Below, in pieces: positions 1 to 6,376 of a DNA stretch of 10,222 nt; within the stretch, counting starts at the first letter, position 1, and each line of letters begins with the position of its first letter. The notes under the pieces are model-generated. The model worked only from the letters and a program-made list of their open reading frames with translations, ran no database searches and was not told the DNA's origin. The DNA is from a candidate division NPL-UPA2 bacterium (lineage in GTDB: Bacteria > NPL-UPA2 > JAGMAN01), in the NCBI GenBank assembly GCA_021129695.1, contig JAJOKU010000073.1:1-10222 (forward strand), given 5' to 3'. The position numbers and the translations under genes are program-made.

Positions 1-128
1 CTTTCTCGGATACCAATTTTGTAGGAAAATGTAGGAGAAATAAATCCTAACTTCATTGTTATCAACGTTTCTCTAATTTTGGCAGCTACTGCTGTAAATA
101 AAAGTGCACTTTTCAGCATATCAGGCAC
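1..128 (-). CDS. Possible divergent hypothetical protein, N-terminal part only (runs off left edge)
   Basis: On the minus strand an open frame of about 42 codons runs from a GTG at 126-128 (or an ATG at 117-119) to the left edge with no stop. An in-frame TAA lies four codons upstream of the GTG, and an AAGGG-like ribosome binding site sits about six bases before it. The peptide begins roughly MPDMLKSALLFTAVAAKIRE and has no motif I recognise. An open stretch of this length in AT-rich DNA could arise by chance. If real, the gene is divergent from the MNT-HEPN pair and would share the 129-190 interval with it as a promoter region. Function unknown. Confidence 0.25.
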   Translation of the reverse strand, partial: MPDMLKSALLFTAVAAKIRETLITMKLGFISPTFSYKIGIRE

Positions 129-190
129 GAAAAACCCTTAGAACTTCAGAGGTCTTAAAATAGTTAGAAAGCTTAACGAGGGACAAAGAG

Positions 191-520
191 ATGATGACCG
201 AGGATAGATTTGATAAAGAGATTCAAAGTATTGTAGATCAACTTATTAGAGTATATGGGCCTGAGAAGATCATACTTTTTGGTTCTTTAGCGGGCGGCAA
301 GATGACGGAAGGAACAGATATTGACCTTTTTATCATTAAGAAAGATATACCCAATCTTGGTGTCGATAGAATTCGCCAATTGGATGGGCTTATTAAATAT
401 AGGTTGGCTACTGATTTCATTGTATATAAACCTGAAGAAGTGGACCAGAGACTGAAATTGGGAGATCCTCTTATAAGAACCATTATTAGCGAAGGAAAGG
501 TTCTTTATGATGCAGAATGA
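191..520 (+). CDS. MNT-family minimal nucleotidyltransferase (antitoxin-like partner of HEPN protein)
   Basis: A 109-residue protein with the polymerase-beta-fold nucleotidyltransferase signature GS-x10-DxD: G31-S32, then D43 and D45 in TDIDLFII. A probable third metal-binding acidic residue is D75 in TDFIVY. All three catalytic acids therefore appear intact. Proteins of this size with nothing beyond the catalytic core are MNT domains, which almost always pair with a HEPN protein. In characterised MntA/HepT pairs the MNT partner silences HEPN toxicity by transferring AMP onto it; that this one does so is inference. The start has two ATGs in tandem (191 and 194), with a GAGGGAC site at 178-184. 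The end overlaps the HEPN gene by 14 bases, so the two are translationally coupled. No clear -35/-10 pair is visible upstream; TAAAAT at 156-161 is the only -10-like hexamer. Confidence 0.88.
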   Translation: MMTEDRFDKEIQSIVDQLIRVYGPEKIILFGSLAGGKMTEGTDIDLFIIKKDIPNLGVDRIRQLDGLIKYRLATDFIVYKPEEVDQRLKLGDPLIRTIISEGKVLYDAE

Positions 521-911
521 AGAAGTTGTAAAGGAATGGATAGAAAAGGCAGAACAAGATTTTGGGTTTGCCTCCACAATCATTGAACATACAGATTACT
601 TTGCTCAAATCTGCTTTCATTTTCAACAAGCAGCAGAGAGATATCTTAAGGCTTTTATCATTGCCAATGGATTAGAATTTAGACCTGTTCACAATCTCTT
701 AGAACTATTAGGGATTTGCAAGCAGAAAGAACCAGGGATTGAAGAAATTGAAGAGGCATGCCGTTATCTCAATGCATTTTATATTGATACACGATATCCA
801 GTACATTGGCCTACTCAGTATGATAGAGAGACTGCTGTTAAGGCAAGAGATTCAACAGAAGAACTAAAAGAATGCATAAGAAGTTTCTTAAAATTTCAAA
901 GGAGCAAATGA
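507..911 (+). CDS. HEPN domain protein (toxin-like partner of MNT protein)
   Basis: A 134-residue, mostly helical protein of the HEPN family. Recognisable features are the amphipathic opening VKEWIEKAEQDF (8-19), the core helix FHFQQAAERYLKAFIIANG (about 37-55), the conserved RPVHNLLELL (59-68) and the DTRYP motif (94-98). HEPN proteins are often ribonucleases or regulators kept in check by an adjacent MNT protein, as here. The canonical catalytic R-x4-6-H motif is not evident; the only comparable element is R59-P-V-H62, so nuclease activity should not be assumed. The start is one of two tandem ATGs at 507/510, with GAAGGAAAGG at 491-500 as ribosome binding site. The upstream frame overlaps by 14 bases. 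Its stop (909-911) overlaps the serA start, so translation of serA probably depends on translation through this gene. Confidence 0.85.
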   Translation: MMQNEEVVKEWIEKAEQDFGFASTIIEHTDYFAQICFHFQQAAERYLKAFIIANGLEFRPVHNLLELLGICKQKEPGIEEIEEACRYLNAFYIDTRYPVHWPTQYDRETAVKARDSTEELKECIRSFLKFQRSK

Positions 912-2491
912 TGAAGGTTCTGGTCAGTGACCCTCTTTCTGAAGAAGGGCTTGAGATTTTAAAGAAGGAAGAAGATATAGAGGTAGAGGTTGCCACAAAG
1001 CTCGCCCCGGAAGAGTTAAAGGCTAAGATTAAAGATGCCGATGCTCTTATTGTGAGAAGCGGAACTAAAGTAACCAGGGACCTGATACAGGCTGGCAACC
1101 GTCTCAGGGTAATTGGCCGGGCTGGGGTAGGAGTTGACAATGTGGATGTAGAGGCGGCTACTGAGAAGGGAGTAATCGTTATGAACAGCCCGGGGGCAAA
1201 CACCATTTCCACGGCTGAGCATACCGTGGCTTTGCTCCTTTCCCTGTCGCGCAACATTCCCCAGGCCTATCTATCTCTCAAACAGAAGAAGTGGGAACGG
1301 AAGAAGTTTATGGGCGTGGAAGTCTATGGGAAGGTCCTGGGTATAATTGGCCTGGGAAGGATTGGAGGGGAGGTAGCTAAGAGAGCACAGGTCCTGGGCA
1401 TGGAGGTCATTGCCTATGACCCATTTCTCTCTCCGGAGAGGGCAAAGAGGCTGGACGTGAAACTGCTAGGGCTGAAAGAGCTTCTCGGCCAGGCAGACTA
1501 TATTACTGTTCATACCCCCCTCACTGATGAGACTGAACATCTAATTGGACCAAAGGAATTTAAGTTGATGAAGGATGGAATGAAAATCATCAACTGTGCT
1601 CGAGGGGGGATTGTGGATGAGAAAGCTCTCTATGAAGCTATGAAGAGCGGGAAGGTAGCTGGGGGAGCCCTGGATGTCTATGAGGAGGAACCCCCTTTTG
1701 ATAGTCCCCTAATGGAGCTGGATAATTTAGTCCTCACTCCTCATATTGGAGCATCCACAGAGGAAGCGCAGAGGAAGGTAGCTATTGAGATTGCCCATCA
1801 GGTAGTGGATGCTCTCAAGGGTAGAACTCTTCGCAATGCGGTCAACGTCTCCTCCATTGAACCAGAAATCTATGAGGAAATAAAGCCTTACCTCAGCTTA
1901 GCTGAGAAGTTAGGGTGCCTTGAGGCCCAACTGCTCAAGGGTCGCATCGTCAGAGTAGGAATCAAGTACAGCGGAGAGGTCATAGAATATGATTTAGCCC
2001 CAATAACGCTGGCCATTCTCAAAGGTTTGCTCGAATCCGTTTTAGGTGAGACGGTCAATTATGTTAATGCTCGCCTCATTGCCAGGGAGAGGGAGATAGA
2101 AGTGATAGAGACAAAGAGTGAGCGCCTGGAAGATTTTGCCAATCTCATCTCTCTCGAAGTTGAGACTCCTCAGGCAAGGGGTTCGGTATCCGGGACCCTT
2201 TTCGGCCGTAGCGATGCCAGAATCGTCCGGCTAAATGGTTACCACCTGGATGCCGTTCCCGTCGGCTACATGCTCGTCTGTGCCCACGAGGATAAGCCAG
2301 GAATCATCGGCAGAATTGGAACTATTCTCGGAGCACAAGGAATAAATATTGCGGCCATGACCTTAGGTCGGAAGGAGAAAGGGGGCCGTGAGGTAACGGT
2401 ACTTAACCTGGACAGCTCTGTCCCCAAAAGCACATTAAAGGATATAGAGAACATAAAAGAAATCTTTGAAGTGAGGTTAGCAAGACTATGA
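911..2491 (+). CDS. serA: D-3-phosphoglycerate dehydrogenase
   Basis: Catalyses NAD-dependent oxidation of 3-phosphoglycerate to 3-phosphohydroxypyruvate, the first step of serine synthesis in the cytoplasm. The 526-residue chain has the long serA architecture. It comprises a split substrate domain (1-98 and about 285-315), a Rossmann domain with GLGRIG at 147-152 and a likely NAD-selecting D170, an intervening allosteric-substrate-binding domain (about 320-450), and a C-terminal ACT domain (about 454-526, starting MLVCAHEDKPGIIGRIG). The catalytic set is present: R231 in NCARGG, E260 in EEEPP and H278 in TPHIGAST. I chose ATG 911 because AAAGGAG at 898-904 is six bases away and the product then begins MKVLVSD as in the family. 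ATG 908 is one codon longer, and a start at 872 would add 13 residues buried in the HEPN gene. The ACT domain suggests feedback control by serine (family knowledge). Confidence 0.97.
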   Translation: MKVLVSDPLSEEGLEILKKEEDIEVEVATKLAPEELKAKIKDADALIVRSGTKVTRDLIQAGNRLRVIGRAGVGVDNVDVEAATEKGVIVMNSPGANTISTAEHTVALLLSLSRNIPQAYLSLKQKKWERKKFMGVEVYGKVLGIIGLGRIGGEVAKRAQVLGMEVIAYDPFLSPERAKRLDVKLLGLKELLGQADYITVHTPLTDETEHLIGPKEFKLMKDGMKIINCARGGIVDEKALYEAMKSGKVAGGALDVYEEEPPFDSPLMELDNLVLTPHIGASTEEAQRKVAIEIAHQVVDALKGRTLRNAVNVSSIEPEIYEEIKPYLSLAEKLGCLEAQLLKGRIVRVGIKYSGEVIEYDLAPITLAILKGLLESVLGETVNYVNARLIAREREIEVIETKSERLEDFANLISLEVETPQARGSVSGTLFGRSDARIVRLNGYHLDAVPVGYMLVCAHEDKPGIIGRIGTILGAQGINIAAMTLGRKEKGGREVTVLNLDSSVPKSTLKDIENIKEIFEVRLARL

Positions 2492-3738
2492 ACAAAATAT
2501 ATATCATTGATGTTACCAATCGGGACGGAGTGCAGACTTCCCGATTGGGATTAGCTAAATTAGAGAAGACCATGATAAATATCTTCTTGAATGAGATGGG
2601 GATATTTCAGAGCGAACTTGGCTTCCCGTACACTCATCACGAGATAAACTACATTAATGCCAATTTAGAACTGGCGGAGATGGGAGTAATTAAGCCCATG
2701 TGGTTGGAAGGCTGGTGTCCGGTTATACTTAAGGAGGTGGAGAACTCCTTCAGATTCACCAAGATAAAGCGTATAAATCTTTCCATCTCCACTTCAGAAC
2801 AGATGACCAGGGGGAAATTTCAGGGGCGGAAGACCAGGGAGGATGTTCTCAATATGATGGTTGAGGCTGTGGAGAAGGCTAAAGAGCTGGGCGCAGAGAC
2901 AATTGGAGTCAATGCTGAGGATGCCTCCCGAACCGATGATGAGTATTTAGTGAGATTTGCTAAAGCGGCTAAGGAGCATGGAGCGGTCACGTTCAGATAC
3001 TGTGATACCCTTGGCTACGATGACCCCTTTACCATTTACCAGAGAGTGAAGCTCTTAGCCGAGGAGGTAAAGATTGCCATAGAGCTCCACTGTCACAATG
3101 ACTTGGGGATGGCGGCGGCCTGTTCAGTGGCGGGAGCAAAGGGAGCCATTGATGGAGGAGTTCCGGCCTATATAAATACCGCCCTTAACGGAATGGGAGA
3201 GAGGGCTGGCAACGCAGACCTTGTCTCAGTCATTTTAGCCATCAAGAAATCCAGTGGTTTTCACCAGAGTAAATATATCCTTGACGAGAGGGTGGACCTA
3301 TCAAAGGCGTGGAAGATTGCCCAATACGCTTCTTATGCCTTCGGAGTTCCCATTTCCATAAATCAGGTAGGGGTAGGGGAGAACGCCTTTGCCCATGAAT
3401 CCGGCATCCATGCTGATGGAGCCCTGAAAGACAGGCGCAACTATGAACTTTACGACTTTGAAGAGTTAGGAAGAGGAGAGCCGGAGATAGTGGAGAGCGG
3501 TCGAAAGATAACTGTGGGAGAATATGGAGGAATTAAGGGATTCAGGAATGTCTATGATAAACTGGAGATAGAGTTTAAAGATGATGAGGAAGCAACTAAA
3601 ATTTTAGAGTTAGTTCGCTATGCTAATGTCCATACCCAAAAGCCACTTACCAATGATGAGTTAAAGTTCATTGCTAAGTATCCAGAGCAGGCCAGAAAGA
3701 TTATGACGGTAGCCCCGTTAGTCCCGCCAGAAGGCTGA
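2488..3738 (+). CDS. Homocitrate/2-isopropylmalate synthase family condensing enzyme (substrate uncertain)
   Basis: A 416-residue DRE-TIM metallolyase that should condense acetyl-CoA with a 2-oxoacid. Visible motifs are NRDGVQ (11-16), which holds the metal-binding aspartate, HCHND (201-205) with the two metal-ligand histidines, NGMGERAGN (234-242), and ENAFAHESGIHADG (298-311), typical of this family. Residues 1-275 form the TIM barrel and the remainder the CoA-side subdomains. The protein is about 100 residues shorter than LeuA and lacks its C-terminal leucine-binding dimerisation domain, so leucine feedback is unlikely. The usual RDGEQ motif reads RDGVQ. Candidate activities are homocitrate synthase, citramalate synthase and Re-citrate synthase; I cannot choose from sequence alone. 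The start codon overlaps the serA stop (ATGA), with GTGAGG at 2471-2476 as ribosome binding site. The 2-oxoacid dehydrogenase genes follow after 57 bases and could supply its acetyl-CoA. Confidence 0.9.
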   Translation: MNKIYIIDVTNRDGVQTSRLGLAKLEKTMINIFLNEMGIFQSELGFPYTHHEINYINANLELAEMGVIKPMWLEGWCPVILKEVENSFRFTKIKRINLSISTSEQMTRGKFQGRKTREDVLNMMVEAVEKAKELGAETIGVNAEDASRTDDEYLVRFAKAAKEHGAVTFRYCDTLGYDDPFTIYQRVKLLAEEVKIAIELHCHNDLGMAAACSVAGAKGAIDGGVPAYINTALNGMGERAGNADLVSVILAIKKSSGFHQSKYILDERVDLSKAWKIAQYASYAFGVPISINQVGVGENAFAHESGIHADGALKDRRNYELYDFEELGRGEPEIVESGRKITVGEYGGIKGFRNVYDKLEIEFKDDEEATKILELVRYANVHTQKPLTNDELKFIAKYPEQARKIMTVAPLVPPEG

Positions 3739-3795
3739 AAACCTGGCTTGATAGCGGCAAAAGAGGAGAGGTAAGCACTTTCAGGGGAAGGCAAA

Positions 3796-6129
3796 GTGGT
3801 AAAAGAAATAGAAGTGAAATGCGTTTTTGAGCCGGAGAAATTGACATTCGGTGAAATTCCGGCATTTGAGTACAGTCGTTCTCTGAAAGAAGAACTTGAT
3901 TCAGGCAATACCTCGCCGGAGGAACTGATCAATCTTTTGGAGCAGATGCTCATAGCCCGCTGTGTTGAGGAGATGATAGCTGAGATTAAAGCGGATGTCT
4001 ACGAACCTTTGCCCGGATTTGATTACTTCGGACCCACCCATTTGTCCATAGGCCAGGAGGCTACCTCTGTAGGCGCAGTAGCCGCCTTAAATCTGGATGA
4101 CTATATAACCAGTTCCCACCGGGGACACAGTGACGCGGTGGCCAAGGGATGTTCATATATCAGAAAACTGAATGATAAGCAACTCTCACAATACCTGAAA
4201 GAAAGAGCTGTATGGCTTGAGGCTATCGGTGAGACATTAGACAAAAACAATACCCGGGAGGAACTGGAAGAGAAAGCCCTGCGTGTTCATATCTACCGTA
4301 TCATAGCCGAATTATTCGGCAAAAAGGACGGCTGCTGCGGCGGTATAGGCGGAAGCATGCATATTGCGGATTTCGGTACCGGACACTTAGGAGCTAATGC
4401 CATTGTCGGCGGACATATGGGCATTGCCACTGGCGCGGCCATTTCCTGCCGGTATCAGTCTCTGAGACGGGTGGTGCTCTGTTTTGCCGGCGACGGGGCC
4501 TACAATCACGGTATAGCCCATGAATCAATGAACATGGCGGCCATGGCCCAGTTTGAAAACGGGCTTATGAAGGAAAAATTTGGTGTGCCTATAATCTATG
4601 GTGTGGTCAACAACCAGTATGGTATGTCCGGCCAATTTAGCGGTGAGATAAGCGGTATTGATTATGTGGCTCGCCGGGCGGCCGGATATAACCTGAGAAA
4701 TATGTACGCCGAAGTAGTCAATGGTATGAATGTCCTGGCGGTGAAAGATGCTACCACTCGGGCGGCAAAAAAGGCCAGGGAAGGTAAGGGACCTATACTG
4801 CTTGAATATATCACCTACCGCTATAAAGGCCATTCTTTAAGTGACCCGGCCGCCTACCGCAGCAAGGATGAAGTCAAATTATGGCAGGGCTGTGACCCTA
4901 TCGAGTCACTTTTCAAGCAGCTTAATGAGTGCCTGATAAAGGGTCAGCCCCTCATTTCTGAAGAGGAATTTGAGACCTTAAAGCAGAAGGCCTGGCAGAG
5001 GAATGCGGATATGGCCGTAAAAGCAGCTAAATCAGCCGACCCCAAACCTGAGCACCTTCTGGAGAATATGTATTGTCATACCAGCAGTGAGGTAGTTCCG
5101 AAGGAATTCAGCAATGTTAAACTGGTTACCTCTCCCACTCCGATTAAACGTGATAGCGAGGGCAAGCTCAACTTCCGGTTTGCCATAAAGGAAGGGCTGG
5201 TAGAAGAGATGACCAGGGATGGAAGGGTTCTTCTCTTCGGAGAGGATGTGGCTGAATACGGCGGTGCCTTTGGCGTAACTCTGGGCCTGCTTGATGTATT
5301 CGGCCGGGACAGGATTTTTAATACCGCTATATCAGAATCAGCCATAATAGGTGCCGGGGTAGGTATGGCCATGGCCGGCTTGCGGCCTATTGCCGAGCTT
5401 ATGTATTGTGACTTTATCCTTATGGCCATGGACCAGATAGGCAATCAGGCAGCCAAATGGCAGTTTATGTCTAACAGGCAGATAAAAATGCCCTTAGTCA
5501 TTCGCGTCTCCATTGGTGGGGGTAAGGGATACGCCGGTCAACATTCCCAGAGCCTGGAATCTATAGTAACCCATATGCCCGGACTAAAGGTGGTAGTTCC
5601 ATGGGATGCCTATGATGCCAAGGGCTTGATTAAGAGTGCCATCAGAGATGATAATCCGGTCATCTACTTTGAACATCAATTGTTGTATAATCTGAAAGCC
5701 AAGGTGCCTGAAGAAGAATATCTGGTACCAATAGGCAAGGCTAAGGTAAGGAGAGAAGGAAAAGATTTGACCATAGTCAGCTGGTCGTATTGCGTTGGTG
5801 TTGCCTTGGAGGCGGCTGAGAAACTGAAAGAAGAAGGAGTGGAGGCAGAAGTTATTGACCTGCGCACTTTGGTTCCCTGGGATGAAGAAACGATAATAGA
5901 CTCAGTAAAAAAGACCGGCCGCTGTCTGGTCGTATCCCAGGCAGTTTCCCAGGGCAGTTACACCGGTGAGATTGCCTCTACTATACAGGCCCGGGCCTTT
6001 GATTATCTGGACGGACCGGTGCTCCGGCTGGGAGCCCTTAACTGTGTCTCACCCTCCTCAATAGTCCTGGAGAAGGTTTACCTCCCAGATGCTGAGGCTA
6101 TTGTCAATCAGGTCAAAACAATGTTTTAA
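3796..6129 (+). CDS. 2-oxoacid (pyruvate/acetoin-type) dehydrogenase E1, fused alpha and beta subunits
   Basis: The thiamine-diphosphate-dependent E1 decarboxylates a 2-oxoacid and passes the acyl group to the E2 lipoyl arm. The two halves, normally separate ~330-residue proteins, are one 777-residue chain. Alpha half (about 40-430): GQEAT at 86-90, SSHRGH at 106-111, GGSMHIAD at 185-192, the diphosphate-binding GDG-x-NN motif from GDG 232-234 to NN 272-273, and YRYKGHSLSDP at 341-351. Linker: about 430-458. Beta half (459-777): GEDVAEYGGAFGVT at 482-495, the likely catalytic E514 in ISES, and GQHSQSLE at 581-588. Two insertions stand out against the usual alpha subunit: about 48 residues after AKG at 116-118, and ENGLMKEKFG at 254-263. 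GTG start with AGGGGAAGG at 3783-3791. Beta-half motifs fit pyruvate or acetoin dehydrogenase; I cannot separate them. By hand count about 22 of 35 arginines use CGN codons, against about 7 of 23 in E2, hinting at a separate origin. Confidence 0.95.
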   Translation: MVKEIEVKCVFEPEKLTFGEIPAFEYSRSLKEELDSGNTSPEELINLLEQMLIARCVEEMIAEIKADVYEPLPGFDYFGPTHLSIGQEATSVGAVAALNLDDYITSSHRGHSDAVAKGCSYIRKLNDKQLSQYLKERAVWLEAIGETLDKNNTREELEEKALRVHIYRIIAELFGKKDGCCGGIGGSMHIADFGTGHLGANAIVGGHMGIATGAAISCRYQSLRRVVLCFAGDGAYNHGIAHESMNMAAMAQFENGLMKEKFGVPIIYGVVNNQYGMSGQFSGEISGIDYVARRAAGYNLRNMYAEVVNGMNVLAVKDATTRAAKKAREGKGPILLEYITYRYKGHSLSDPAAYRSKDEVKLWQGCDPIESLFKQLNECLIKGQPLISEEEFETLKQKAWQRNADMAVKAAKSADPKPEHLLENMYCHTSSEVVPKEFSNVKLVTSPTPIKRDSEGKLNFRFAIKEGLVEEMTRDGRVLLFGEDVAEYGGAFGVTLGLLDVFGRDRIFNTAISESAIIGAGVGMAMAGLRPIAELMYCDFILMAMDQIGNQAAKWQFMSNRQIKMPLVIRVSIGGGKGYAGQHSQSLESIVTHMPGLKVVVPWDAYDAKGLIKSAIRDDNPVIYFEHQLLYNLKAKVPEEEYLVPIGKAKVRREGKDLTIVSWSYCVGVALEAAEKLKEEGVEAEVIDLRTLVPWDEETIIDSVKKTGRCLVVSQAVSQGSYTGEIASTIQARAFDYLDGPVLRLGALNCVSPSSIVLEKVYLPDAEAIVNQVKTMF

Positions 6130-6142
6130 TTGGGCTTTTAGT

Positions 6143-6346
6143 AGGAGCAAGGCATTTTCCGCTCGTTAGTTGGGTGCTCACTGCTCCGCTTCGGTCGAAA
6201 AGGGGCAGAAATTAAACTCCCCCCTCTTCTTGCTCCCTTGCAGGCAAGAAAGCAGAGGGGGTCAGACAAAATTTCTGCTTCATCCCTTTTCTTCCTCAGC
6301 TACGCGGACGTTGCGCTCCCAAGGCTCGCTTCAAAGCCTTACTCCT
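6143..6346. repeat. Long imperfect palindrome filling the E1-E2 gap
   Basis: The spacer between E1 and E2 folds back on itself around a centre near 6244. Matching arms from outside in: AGGAGCAAGGC (6143-6153) with GCCTTACTCCT (6336-6346), one mismatch; TTGGGTGC (6170-6177) with GCTCCCAA (6315-6322), one mismatch; TCCGC (6185-6189) with GCGGA (6304-6308); GAAAAGGG (6197-6204) with CCCTTTTC (6284-6291), perfect; GCAGAAATT (6205-6213) with AATTTCTGC (6270-6278), perfect; CCCCCTCT (6220-6227) with AGAGGGGG (6254-6261); TCTTGC (6228-6233) with GCAAGA (6244-6249). It includes GGGGTCAGAC (6257-6266), a word I associate with REP-like repeats linked to REP-associated tyrosine transposases; that link is recollection, not tested. 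No protein is encoded. Probably a non-autonomous foldback or MITE-like insertion that spared the flanking genes. Confidence 0.7.
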
Positions 6347-6348
6347 TA

Positions 6349-6354
6349 TATACT
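6349..6354 (+). promoter_or_regulatory. Candidate -10 hexamer upstream of E2
   Basis: TATACT matches the -10 consensus at five of six positions and lies just outside the right end of the palindrome, about 23 bases before the E2 start. No convincing -35 hexamer sits 16-18 bases upstream, so this is weak. If active, it would give E2 its own transcript despite the structured spacer. Confidence 0.2.
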
Positions 6355-6364
6355 ATAAGATTTT

Positions 6365-6369
6365 GGAGG
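6365..6369 (+). promoter_or_regulatory. Strong ribosome binding site for E2
   Basis: GGAGG, a full Shine-Dalgarno match, lies seven bases before the E2 ATG at 6377. It is outside the palindrome arms and therefore stays accessible even if the spacer RNA folds. Confidence 0.7.
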
Positions 6370-6376
6370 TTTAGCT

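Noticed and set aside
129..190. TAAAAT at 156-161 as a promoter -10 for the MNT-HEPN operon
   Set aside because: There is no -35-like hexamer at suitable spacing and the region is AT-rich, so a single hexamer is not enough support.
872..910. Longer serA start at ATG 872 adding 13 residues
   Set aside because: The extra residues lie wholly within the HEPN gene, have no good ribosome binding site, and lengthen serA beyond its conserved MKVLVSD start. ATG 911 has AAAGGAG six bases away.
838..1257. 139-residue minus-strand open frame opposite serA
   Set aside because: It is the antisense shadow of a confidently assigned gene, with low-complexity Ser/Leu/Thr composition.
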